DNA from: Odiellus spinosus
Taxonomy: Eukaryota > Arthropoda > Arachnida > Opiliones > Phalangiidae
Reading direction: 5' to 3'
Assembly: GCA_963920705.1 (NCBI GenBank)
Contig: OY987226.1
Coordinates: 25,243,162 to 25,307,161 of the forward strand
DNA: 64,000 nucleotides
The notes below the pieces were generated by a model. That model saw only the letters and a list, made by a program, of their open reading frames with translations. It searched no databases and was not told the origin of the DNA. The translations under genes and the position numbers were made by a program. Shown piece after piece: positions 40,518 to 51,605 of this stretch (positions are counted from its first letter, which is position 1; every line of letters begins with the position of its first letter).

Positions 40518-41636
40518 ATGTTTATAAAAACAGGTTTAATTATTTTTCGCCAACCTGGCTGGCAAAAAATATTAAAGACGTCTTTAATATATGTAGATGG
40601 CACCTATATCAATGTTGGAAGATCCAAGGACTATACCGTTCTTCACAAATCCTTCTGTGTGCACAAAGGCCAGCATATCCTCAAGCCAATGTTAATGGTA
40701 ACAACTACGGGTTACATAATAGATATAATCGGACCCTACTTTGCTAATGGCCGCAATAACGACGCGCGCATTTTAAACCATTCTATCAAAAAGAGAGAAG
40801 AACTCCAGTCTTTCTTTCAAGTTGGTGACGTTGTACTGGCAGACCGCGGTTTTCGAGACTCCAACAGCGTACTGACTGAACTGGGTGTGGATTTACAAAT
40901 GCCTTCGTTCTTGTCTAAAGGCGAGAAGCAAGTAAACACGCAAGAAGTTAATCGTTCCCGACAAGTAACGTACCTCAGGTGGCCGGTTGAAGTTAGGAAT
41001 GGGCATTTGCAGACGGTGTATCGTTTTTTTCAAAACCGTATACCTGTGCATATGTTACCATTAGTTCCGGAACTTCTTCAAATTGCTGCTGCGCTGTTGA
41101 ACGCCTACCACCCGGAGTTACATCTTAAAGGTTCCTGGGAAGACTCCGTCGAAAAAATGCTGGCAGTCTCTACGAAAGAAAATCCTCAATGGCAACGAAT
41201 TGAGGATAGTGAATTTCAAGACTTCCCTGTACTTCGTGAAAGTGATGTACGTGAGGTGGTAATGAGCGACTTTAAAACGAAACGCGCTGAATCTTATGTG
41301 GCGTTGACTATAGAGAAATCCGGCTCTTTCAGCGTCGAAGTGTCCAAAGTTGAACATGACTTAATTCGTATACGCGTGCCTGGTCAATTTTCCACCTCAG
41401 CTGTTCACCAAGCTCTAATTCGTTATGTACCGAACGGGACAGGTGCAAATGCCATTAAAGGCTGGTATTGCAATTGCAAAGGTGGTAGTTTGACGATAGG
41501 TACTTGTGTTCACGTTAGCAGCGTAATCTGGTATCTTGGTTATCGTCGCCATGAAGATCGAGGCAGTTGGTACCAGTCAAAATTGCGTGTAGTGTGTGAA
41601 GATGCCACTGAGCTTGAACTACCAGACATACGTTAA
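40518..41636 (+). pseudogene. Mirrored C-terminal half of the same transposase (right arm), uninterrupted
   Basis: From ~40592 the + strand encodes VDGTYINVGRSKDYTV through LADRGF, WPVEVRNGH and CNCKGG..C.H to a stop at 41634. It has no nonsense codons. It lacks 15 residues present in the left arm (KEVVERDNLLRKPSK region). The first ~25 codons come from spacer sequence, so the DNA-binding N-terminus is absent. It could still make a 372-residue catalytic fragment if transcribed. Confidence 0.82.
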
Positions 41637-42276
41637 ACGTAGAAAACCTTAGCGTTAAATGAATAATTTGTCCGTTTTATACAAGTGTGTTTTGTTTAAT
41701 ATGAAATAAAAATTAAAGATACTACTCCAGTATCTTCTAATTGGTATGATTTCTCTATTTATTTTTCGAGTTTCTTATACACCAAAGACTATTCAAGTAA
41801 GCTATATAGTCTTTGCACGGCCCCTGTAAAGCTAGCAAAAGCCTACTGCATGAATGCTTGACAAGTGGAACACTTCTACAGGCGTTTTCGAGGATTTCGA
41901 GGCATAGTAGACCAAAAATATACGAATTTCATTTTGCCGCCAGCACTATACCCGTGGCAGTTACAAAATAATTCTTTCCTAATATTTTCCTAACATAATT
42001 ATGAATCTAAAATAATAACCGTTCAAGATTTTCGTGTGGGGGAAGGCTTTCATATCCGGCACGGAAGTCATAGATTCTTCATATTCTTTACATTATGGAA
42101 GAAACCTTCCATTCGTTGTAATTCCCAAAATTTACAGTTGTGAGCTCGAATTTTAGCTTTAAATTATCCCCCAACTACCCTATTTTAATAATATAATACG
42201 AATTTATCATAAAAGAGACGAAAATTTTTAACATTACGTGGACCCAGACTCTTATGGGGAGTTGCTGTTGTTCTTT

Positions 42277-42620
42277 CATGATATGAAATCCAACTCAAGT
42301 GATATTTATTCCCTAGGCTTTTCATTACACAGACATAAAAGATAAAATTAGATAATCCGATTAAATTCAATCGCCTCGGTTTATTCTAGAACTCTACCCA
42401 AACGATCGTTTGAAAGAAGTCTATTACCACCGAAATATAGGTGAGAAACGATTGCCAAAACAATCGAAGACGACACCATCGCGCAAGCGAGAGGATTCAC
42501 CACAATTCTAAACGCTAACCAGCTATGAGTACCGAATCTGTAAATCTCTCTTATATAGGTCGAGAAGAGGTATATTATAAAAGATAAAATATCAAATGAT
42601 AAGAAAATTTTCCCCACTTT
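42277..42620 (+). repeat. Repeat R1, right part (copy 2)
   Basis: It continues the family after the inserted transposon and matches 6370-6840 in reverse complement, including the TATA-like and AATAAA-like elements on the - strand. A short CATG..CATG deletion relative to the 46107 copy sits next to the insertion. Confidence 0.7.
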
Positions 42621-43932
42621 TTAATTAATGTGGATTATTGTGAATTTAATGGTATACTCATGACATAATATAATAGTCAAAAATTAAACGGCTTGTAGAG
42701 GGCTACCCTAGTAGAAGAACCCAGTGAATGTAATTTTCAGTTAACGATAAAGAAATACCATTAAAAATATTTTATCTACTGTTTAATAAATGAAATTTTT
42801 GTTCATCAATTTAGAACCAGTTAATAAAGCTCGGCTAGGTTTATGTTTTAACCTTTTCGTAACCCATTCAGGCACCTTTCTCTCTATTACGTCGTATACC
42901 TTATCAATCTATAATTATTTAACCAAGAGAAGCACTCGTACACTATAAAAACTATACTTGCTCTCTATTAACTCGAATTCAATGGATATTCCTTATAATT
43001 CTACTGTTTAAGAAATAAATTTTTTGTTTATCATTTTGAAGCAATTAATAAAGCTCGGCTAAGCTTATGTTTTCACCCTTTTGTAGCCCATTCCAGCACC
43101 TTACTTTCTATTACTTTATATACCTTATCAATTTATTTAAACCTGTGTTTAACTAGAGTTACTCTCGTACCCGAAAAAAAGTCTTATCAAATTGTCAAAG
43201 TACCTTTGTATTAATTCGATTTCACTCTCTGTAGTTCACCTTAATTTGGCAGCGCGTACAAACCTACTTTTCCCTTATCTCTAAGAATTCTTTACTTAGA
43301 AATATAGGGAGCGTTACTATAAACATTCGACAAACACTAAAATGTGAATAGAGTAACGAGACCGCCTTAAGCCTTTGCCAAAAATAATTTAAAAATTCTC
43401 ACGAATTCTCAACTCTTACCTATGACGACGAGTTGACGACATGCGACAAACTAGTGGCGCGTGAATGTACCACTAGAACGAAGGGGAAGCTAGTAGCTAG
43501 AGGCCAGAAAGCGGTAAGCGCGTTTCAATGGAAGAACAAGCAGTCCAAGACTCCTTCTCCCCTATATCCTCCTAGGTTTTATAGTGGAGAAAACTGAAGC
43601 CTATTTTTTTTTTCCAACATCAGATGTCCATTTTTTATTCAAATTGATATATTTTGTTTTTTAAACACAGAAACCTACTGTACTTCTGTTCAAGGAGGTT
43701 TTCATGACTATCATTTTTCTTAAGTGGTTTAACATCTGTATCAATCCGCCTCAGCTTGAATCTTATACACCAATTCCTCTTAAACTGAACCGAGTATAAT
43801 CGAAGTTATTATTAAGTTCCAATCGATTAATTAGAATTTTAACCCAACCTCTATTTTCGAGATAACCATCGGATTCCTCGTCTTTTACTCAATAAACATG
43901 AGTAAATTCCAAAGAATCAACCGAAGCGCCAT
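42621..43932. other. Intergenic; ~225-bp tandem duplication
   Basis: Two diverged copies, at ~42776-43000 and ~43001-43235, share TTAATAAAGCTCGGCTA and TATACCTTATCAAT. The rest is AT-rich with nothing recognised. Confidence 0.6.
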
Positions 43933-44853
43933 ATAGGTAGGTTGCATGAGGTAGGGTCTTGCTTTCCCCCTGTTGAAGAAAAGGGGATGAATTTTTTTTT
44001 ACCCGCTAGATGTCTCGGACTTCCGGAAGTTACGCGTGGTTGTCGGCCATCACGGCGACTGACGCTATTAACGAGTTAAAGGATTCAAGGAATTTCTCGC
44101 CCATAAAATCGCTAATACTAAAATGTTTTGTGAGTGTTATGCCGATGGACTTTCTATAATTGAAAAAAATTGATAATTGAAGGATATGTTACACGCTTAG
44201 CCCATGAAATTTTAATTAAAAGTGATTTGCGTGAAGTTTAGTTCGTTTTGGCCAAGGCTTAGACGCTTTAACGTTAGAAATTAGAAGTGTAGAAGTTAGA
44301 ACTGTAAGGATCAGTACCTGAACATAATAATATCTTCTTCAAATATCTATTTTTCTCTACTATAGAAAGTCCATCAACATAGCCCTCACAAAATATTTTA
44401 CTTTTAAAGATTTTAGGAGGCATTTTGGCGTCCAAACTGGCGAATACTTATAAGCATGCTATAACCAGGGACGGAAATAAGCACAAGTCACTGGTCATTG
44501 TCCGATAAATTTTCCAAATGTCCGATAACTTTTTATTTTTAAGAGGGGGTCATTGGACAAATGTCCGATAAAAAAAAAAGTACTTTTCAATACAAGAAAT
44601 GTAGCATTGTCCGGTAATTTTGTTAAATGTCCGATAACTTTTGAATTTTTAAGGGGGGTTACTGGACATTTGTCCAATAAGAAAAATTTCTTATTTCCGT
44701 CCCTGGCTATAACTCGATAAAAATAAAGTCGCCGTGATGGCCGACAACAATGCGGAACTTCCGGAAGTCAGAGACATCTAACGGAAAAAAGAAATTCACC
44801 CCCATTTCTTCCACAGGGAGAAAGCAAGACCCTACCTCATGCAACCTACCTAT
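43933..44853. mobile_element. Foldback element interrupted by a hAT MITE
   Basis: Arms 43933-44059 and 44729-44853 are reverse complements (ATAGGTAGGTTGCATGAGG..). A second pairing block is at ~44120-44162 / ~44361-44402 (GACTTTCTATA / TATAGAAAGTC). The hAT MITE at 44466-44705 sits in the right arm. No coding region. Confidence 0.8.
44466..44705. mobile_element. hAT-type MITE with perfect 8-bp TSD
   Basis: The 240-bp element has 16-bp terminal inverted repeats CAGGGACGGAAATAAG and 8-bp duplications GCTATAAC at 44458-44465 and 44706-44713. The CAGGG start and 8-bp TSD are hallmarks of the hAT superfamily. Internally it has two copies of a TGTCCGATAACTTTT..TTTTTAAG..GGGG segment. Confidence 0.93.
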
Positions 44854-46106
44854 TGGTATTTTCAAATGAGCATAATTTTTTTGCTGAAGTTCTAAAAATC
44901 TTGGGGTTTACTCCAAATTTCGCCAAAAATTCTATAATTTTTATTTTCATCTAAAAATCTGGGAATCCTAGTTTTTTAAGCATAGAAACAAGTGTACCAA
45001 ATTTCATTATCATCTGCCGACCCACGGTTGCATGCCTAGGTGAAATCATATGGAATGACCCTATTATGTTTTTTCTTAAATATTTGCGAGTGAATAAAAT
45101 CAGTTGTTTTGAAATTTGAGACTAAATCCTGTCAGACTCACTGCGATTATAATAAAAATTTTCGTTTTAAAAGAAAATTTAATATCTGTCACTTGAGCCA
45201 TCCGAAGTCATAATGGGTGTTTCTGGGTCTTTGTTCACAAAGACATTACCATATTGAGCATGCAAACTGATGGTTCCAGATATGTAAATTTTCAGTTCTA
45301 AAGAGGCAAACCTAACGCCAGAAAAAATAGATTTCATAATATAGTTTGACCAAAAAATATCTAAGTTGATATGTTTTTATAAACTCTAAACAAAGACGAA
45401 TTTTTTAAAACTTAAACATTCTTCAAAATAAAACTAAGACAATGGATGTTTCGAAAAAAATGATTATGTGTAATTTTGGTCAGTTTTTCCCCGATTTTTT
45501 GTATTGGTAGAACATGGTAAAAAAAAAATAAAAAATGCATTTGCGGCTTTTTTTGGTCTAATTTTCCACTAAAAACTTCTAACCCACCAAAAATAAGTTT
45601 TTTCTTTCCTTATAAAGTATAATGAATGTTTTCCAGATTTCTATATCGTTAAACTGAAACGCGATAACGCCATTTCTACGCTCGATATAGCCAGCTTCGT
45701 ATATTTAAAGTGCACGAAGTACGTGAAGAATGAATGCATTATAAATAAACTGATTAATATCAGTTTTACCCGCCATGCTAGCATTTCTGCCTTATGCGTT
45801 CGTATTCACCACTTTACTTTTGCAAGCTTCTTGCATACACTTATTCAAAATTTTAAATGTTATTCCTACAATTATAACTCAAAATTAGTACAATTATTGA
45901 TACGTAAATACAGAGGTACGTATATGGTATAACCAAGAATAGATTTAACACAAGAATACGGAAGAGCTATACCTTTGCCTGCGCGCTAGTCATAATCGGG
46001 GGTCTTACGCCACGCCTCCTGTCACGTGTACAGGAAAACGATAAGTGCGGGTGATATCGGGCTGCGGGGATAGGTGCTGGCGGCAGAGCTCGCTGACTGT
46101 CGCGGA
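44854..46106. other. Intergenic AT-rich sequence
   Basis: 45170-45300 is the inverted counterpart of 37140-37330. A 69-codon frame at 45723-45932 has no recognisable features. Confidence 0.45.
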
Positions 46107-46440
46107 CCTCGAAAGCTCGTGATAGGGTGAAAATCATAAGTATTATGTCAAATCTACCAAGCTCCTCCCATTCATGACTAGCGTTATACTAGACCTATAG
46201 CGTACGGTTCAATATTCTTGTTTTAAATCTATCCTTGGTAGTATTAATGACGGTGCTATTAATTAATTTGCCAAATATTAAAGTCTGGGATCTAAAGCAC
46301 ATCCTAGGCGCAAAACTCAAGAATATAAAAAATAAAATAGAGACTGAGAACGTTAAACTTTAAATTTCATGTGTAATTGAGCACTTGGCATGATATGAAG
46401 TCCAACTCAAGTGATATTTAATCACTAGGCCTTTAATCAA
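46107..46440 (+). repeat. Repeat R1 (copy 3, uninterrupted)
   Basis: A direct copy of 37337-37595, continuing past the point where the palindromic transposon inserted in copy 2. It therefore records the empty target site. Confidence 0.8.
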
Positions 46441-46730
46441 TCAATTGCTTTCAATTAATTACTTTTATATAATGTGCATTAAGTTCGTATTATAATTGCT
46501 TATAAAATATTTTTTGAAAAGCAAAAAAGTTTTTTATTTGTTTATGATATTCTAAAATACTATGCTTTATGAACTTATTTTTAAATTTTTTGTTTCTAAC
46601 CAACTCTACGGAAAGCACCTTTTTATGCTAGGCTATAAAGTTATTAACTTTTTTAAAAAAAATTAATCGTTATTATATTAAAAAATAATCTTGATTCATT
46701 TGCATGGAGACATTTTGACTAATTTGTTGA

Positions 46731-46893
46731 TACACCACTTTGCTCTTCCACTGTGCGCATGCCGCGCTCGAAACGCTTACTACTGGCGCGCGTAGTACCC
46801 CGCGTATTACCCCATGCAGGTTTTTTTCCCTGCCATTTTCACCAAGTGAAAGTTCGCCCTATGCCGCGCCCCAAATAATGGCTAAATGGTGTA
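46731..46893. mobile_element. Small MITE, family M2 (copy 1)
   Basis: The ends are TACACCACTTTG..AAATGGTGTA. It is 163 bp and homologous to 61401-61600, which carries ~35 extra internal bases. Confidence 0.75.
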
Positions 46894-48902
46894 TTAAAGA
46901 AAATAAATATAAAAAACGTTCATCCCTTTCATAAATACAATTGAAAATTGATTTAAACAGCATTTTATTTTTTATAATTTTAATTTAATGATGGAGTATG
47001 AATGTTTGAATAGAGCATATTTATTAATTTATGAAAATGAAACTTTTTGATTTTTCGAAAAGAAAGACAGACAAAGTGAACGGTAAAAAGACAAATTGAA
47101 TGGAAAAAAGACAAAGTGAATTGCAAAGAGACAGAGACAAAGTGAATGCTATAAAGACAAAGACAAAGTGAATGGGAAAAAGACAAAAAAAGTGAATGCT
47201 AAAAAGACAGTCAAAGTGAATGCGAAAAATACAATCAAAGACAAAGTGAATGCGAAAAAGACAGACAAAGTGAATGTAAAAAAGCGCACTCGAAAAATAA
47301 GAACTCGAAAATGCGTACTCGAAAAATGAGATATCGAAAAATGTGAACTCGAAAAATGTGGACTCGAAAAATGTGAACCGTGAGAGTGTAGCTTTAGCTA
47401 TTCCTATGAGCTTAACCATCTTGTCTTATACATAGTTTTATGTGATCATCGATCTATGTTCATACATCAGAATTCAACTCGCCCAATTCGCCCAATAGGA
47501 CACCAATTCGTTCAATAGCACACCTATTCGTTAAATCACTCTCAAAGTTTGTCAAAACGCACACGAAATTGTCAACTCGTACCCAAGTTCATTAAATCGC
47601 ACATAATATTCTGAAATAACACACTTATTACAGAAATTTCACTCTTGTTCCTGAAATTGCAAAATCAATTTGTGAAATCGTAGCCAAATTCATTAAATTG
47701 TAAACAAGCTCTTTAACTAGTCTCGTTATTTTTAATGACTGTTAGAGGTTTGGGTAGTAATGTCTAATCGAATTTGTTTCCCTCTTGGATGAACTAAAAC
47801 AATACTTTCTCATTGTTGTGGGTGCTGAACTTGTTTCCTACTCGAATGACCTTGATGTTTAGTTATTGTTAAAAGACCTAACTTTGGAACCCATCATTTG
47901 ACTGTAACTTTTCAAAATCTTAACGGAATTTAATTTTATAAACAGATATGTTTACTACGTACGATTCCGAGTGTCGAGCCCTCACTCCAAATTGACATAA
48001 ATATTTCATGATATAATTTTTAAGGGTTTCACAGTTTCAAATTAAACTTTAACAAGAAGGACTTTAAATAATCCTAATATTATTTAATGAAACAGGTTCT
48101 AGAAGCTTTCCAAAATTACATTACACTAAAGTCAACGCAAATAGGTTAAACAAGCTCGATTATTTCTGCTTCTCTTGCTGGTTTTTATATTACAACTTAT
48201 ATACTAGAATGCATGATAAGATACATAAATGAAATAAGTTATATTGGAAATGATCTACAGAGGAACACTCAAAAACAGTTGATTGAATCTTCTCCAAGAA
48301 TTGTCTATGACGCCTGCAGAAGTATTGTAGCCTCCGTACAAGCATGTTTTTTGGCAAGACTATTTCCATGGTGAAAATTTTAATATATTTTAGAATTTTT
48401 CCCATGCACTGTCTATGGCGCCTGTAGAAGTGTTCCAACCTGAGCTCAAACGTGTTTTTGGTTAAGACGGATACCAAAGGAAAATAAAAGTTTCATTTAA
48501 TAATACAAATATTATTAAAAAGGAGTGAAAAAAATATAAAATACACAGAAGAATAAGTTAAAGTGAACAAAAGATTAATATAGAAAAAAAAATATACAAA
48601 CTTTAAATATTGAAAGAAAATTGAAATATTAAAATTATAAGTTATAAAGTAAATATAAATAAAATGAATTATACCAAAGGAAGCTCAAAGATAATGCTAA
48701 TTGATAATCACCTGGATAATCCATTTAAATCTATTTTTATTGGTTCCGGGAAATCTTGTATCATAAAACCAATATGAAAATAAAAGTGTCGGCAAAAATA
48801 ATTCCGACAAAAGTATACAAGATCTCCATTTACAGATTATCGGTCTGACAAAAAGAACATCGAGGGTTTTAGGGAAGTCTGTATAAATTGTAAAGTTATT
48901 AT
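46894..48902. other. Intergenic with degenerate short tandem repeats
   Basis: 47055-47290 is a diverged ~20-30-bp array (GACAAAGTGAATG..AAAAA). It produces false Phe-rich frames on the - strand. 47490-47710 shows a decayed ~30-bp periodicity (TTCATTAAATCGCACAC..). 48290-48470 has two diverged copies of a GCGCCTGTAGAAGTGTTCCA motif. No genes. Confidence 0.6.
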
Positions 48903-49151
48903 TAATTAAAAGGAGGCTAATTTACGAAAACTCATAACTTTATTAAAATTAATAATGAAAACCGGGGTGTTGTATAACGACACCTGTCGCGGCGACACAA
49001 CGTTTCGAATCTAACGAGATTCTTTGACAAAGAATCTCGTTAGATTCGAAACGTTGTGTCTCCGCGACAGGTGTCGTTATACAACACCCCGGTTTTCATT
49101 ATTAATTTTAATAAAGTTATGAGTTTTCGTAAATTAGCCTCCTTTTAATTA
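48903..49151. repeat. Near-perfect 249-bp hairpin palindrome
   Basis: Two ~122-bp arms meet at GATTCTTTGACAAAGAATC (centre ~49027), with a single mismatch. A 16-bp direct repeat (TTGTAAAGTTATTATT) lies at 48888-48903 and again at 49185-49200. It could be a long target duplication of a 281-bp insertion. Confidence 0.85.
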
Positions 49152-49299
49152 TCATACTACCATGACAAAAATTAAATTATCTATTTGTAAAGTTATTATT
49201 TTCAATTTTAGAGAATACAAGTTTGTAATACTAGGCAGGAGAAGCTGGAAAACGATTTTACTGTCAAAGAACTGACTTGTGAGTGTCGTAATAATTGAT

Positions 49300-49508
49300 T
49301 ATACAAAAACGTAGCTTTGCTTCGTAATTCTAAAAAAGTGCATTTATATCCAACGATGGTTGACCAAAGCCGTAAAGGTACATAAATTAAAAATTCAAAA
49401 CTGTGAAGGGTCAGAAATTAAAAATTAACGGTTAAAGAAATAAGAAAGAAACAGTCTAAGAAATTAGGATGTTATACTTTTAAATATTAATATGAATAAA
49501 AATTTAAC

Positions 49509-49539
<31 letters not shown>

Positions 49540-50051
49540 TAAAAAAGACGTATAAATTCGGCCTGTGGAAAATTTAAATTGTGTAGTCATTCTATAGGGC
49601 GACAGCAAAGAGCCAAGGGGGAAAGAAAGCCTGACGTCGTGGAACCCAATTATTGGGGAGCCTTTGTTAGGGGGATGACACCGAGGTGAGAGATAGAAAC
49701 CTCTGACGTATCAATGACTCCCTAGAATCCACCCTTGGAACGGTTATTTTTTACGCCACCCCTATATATGTAAAAGTTTCCTTTTTTAAGGGTGAATCTA
49801 CTATTATAACTTTCCATAGGCCGAATGTATACGTTTTTTTTGTATAATTTTTATTCATATTAATATCTAAAAGTATAACATCCTAATTTCTTAGACTGTG
49901 GTTTTCTTATTTCTTTAACCGTTAATTTTTAATTTCTGACCCTTCACGGTTTTGAATTTTTAATTTCTGTACCGTTACGGCTTTGGTCGACCATCGTTGG
50001 GTATAAAAGAACTTTTTTAGAATTGCGAAGAAAAGCTACGTTTTTGTATAA
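49300..50051. mobile_element. Long-inverted-repeat MITE, family M1 (copy 2)
   Basis: The ends are ATACAAAAACGTAGCTTTGC / GCTACGTTTTTGTAT, with imperfect pairing along both arms. A ~28-base A-run interrupts the left arm (~49510). A ~125-bp central block (49601-49725) is absent from the copy at 21061-21585. Confidence 0.75.
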
Positions 50052-51482
50052 TATGTTTGCTTTTTGTGGATTGAAGTTATGAACTTAAACACGTTAACCC
50101 TACATCGGGTTAATACAATGGGGTCTCCATCGTGATACGAAATGAAAGAAATAAAGAAACGAATAAAAACGCTTGTTTAAAATAAATCAGAAGCAGGGCT
50201 CATTAACTCAGGTTGGCACATCAGGAGAAGCTTGAAAAATCTTTAGCTCTTCAGCTCCAAAACAGTCAAATACCCGAGATCATTTACCCTTCATAAAAAT
50301 TTATAAAAGTATTCAATCAACACTTTTCTTATTTTCCGTCTTGCATTAAAACCATTCGTAGAAATCTATTCATATCACCTTAGAGTTTGGTAGTCCAACA
50401 TTTTTAAAGTTGGAGTTTCCGACTATAAATGTTGCTTCGAAGTAAAACTTTCTCGTTTGATACCTAGAAAGTCGCGTGAGAATAATAACTTGACGTTGAA
50501 GACCATGCGAGAATAAAATATTCTGAAACAAGGTGCTGGGCGCCATTGACGTCACAGGTTGGAAAAGTCCCCCAGACCTAGATAGCACTAAAAAGGTTCA
50601 GAGAGGTCATCAGCATGTGGACAGGAAGATAAAACCAAGAGGCCAAAGATCAATTCTTAGAGACTGAAAAATCATTTAATATGTCAGATTCCCTTAATTG
50701 TTGCTTATTTTGGTGGGCGGGGGGGGGGGGTTAATATGTTAACTTATTGACTTTGGGGGTGTGGCTTCATATGCCATTTTGATTATTTTTTCTCGAGTCT
50801 GGCAATTTGTATACTTTATTGGCTTGGTCTAATGTTTAGACCAAGTTGATGTCATTTGTCATTCAGACTCGATGTGGTGTATCATACTACTCTTACTCTA
50901 TTTTAAAAGAGTTTTTAAATTGTAAATCTTAATGTTAAGATGAACGCAGGTTTAGTTGCAATCTCGACCGTTGTAGGGGCGCTACTTCGCCGATCTCCAC
51001 GAAATTTTGTTAAAAGTATTTTACCAAGTATCGCCTTCAATATATGGGTTGAGAAATTGCGAAAACAGCTTTCTTTTTAGGGCCAAGAAACATTCCCCAT
51101 CGATATACTATTGATAAAGGGCAGTCGATAGTTCACACAATTAGGATTTTTTTTTTAAGCCTGACCCCCTCTGGACCGTTGCTAAGATTTACGGTTTTTT
51201 ACGACTTTCATCCGGAGGCAAGTAAAAGAGCTTGAAAAAAAGTTTTAAAAACTGAAGAAGATTGATACCTAATGCAAATGTCGTAAAAAGTAACAGTCCG
51301 TACAAACTTCTCTTGAAGAAGAATATAATCTTTATGAATCTGAAATTTCAGCTAAGTAATATAGTATATACCCAAGGACAACTTTGCTAGTTATCCAAAA
51401 CTAGTACAGATATATATCATCACCAAAAGTCTGATAAGAAGGCTTATCAGACTTTTGTCATCACGGATATTAGCGAGATTAT

Positions 51483-51605
51483 TTCCAATGTAAATATTAT
51501 TTCCAATGAAAGCATTATTTCCAATGAAGGCATTATTTCCAATGAAGGCATTATTTCCAATGAAGGCATTATTTGCAATGGAAGCAATTTTTTCAATGGA
51601 AAAGG
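51483..51605 (+). repeat. 18-bp tandem repeat
   Basis: About six units of TTATTTCCAATGAAGGCA. The repeat explains the MKALFP-type peptide in the 79-codon frame here. Confidence 0.8.

Larger units (their letters stand above)
37596..42276. mobile_element. 4.7-kb palindromic DDE DNA transposon (Harbinger/ISL2EU-like)
   Basis: The ends are AAAGAACAACAG..CTGTTGTTCTTT. The left arm (37596-39325, 1730 bp) is the reverse complement of the right arm (40592-42276, 1685 bp). The only length difference is a 45-bp indel. The 1266-bp spacer (39326-40591) holds the 5' half of the transposase gene. It was inserted into repeat R1, so the empty site can be read from the copy at 46107. No clear target duplication is seen (flanks AAA|TTT). 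Confidence 0.92.

Noticed and set aside
42381-42617. 78-codon - strand frame with hydrophobic segment
   Set aside because: It lies inside repeat R1, and the related copy at 6370-6840 does not conserve it as a frame.
46980-47419. 131-codon Phe-rich - strand frame resembling a membrane protein
   Set aside because: It is produced by a degenerate GACAAAGTGAATG tandem repeat. There is no conserved pattern outside the repeat.
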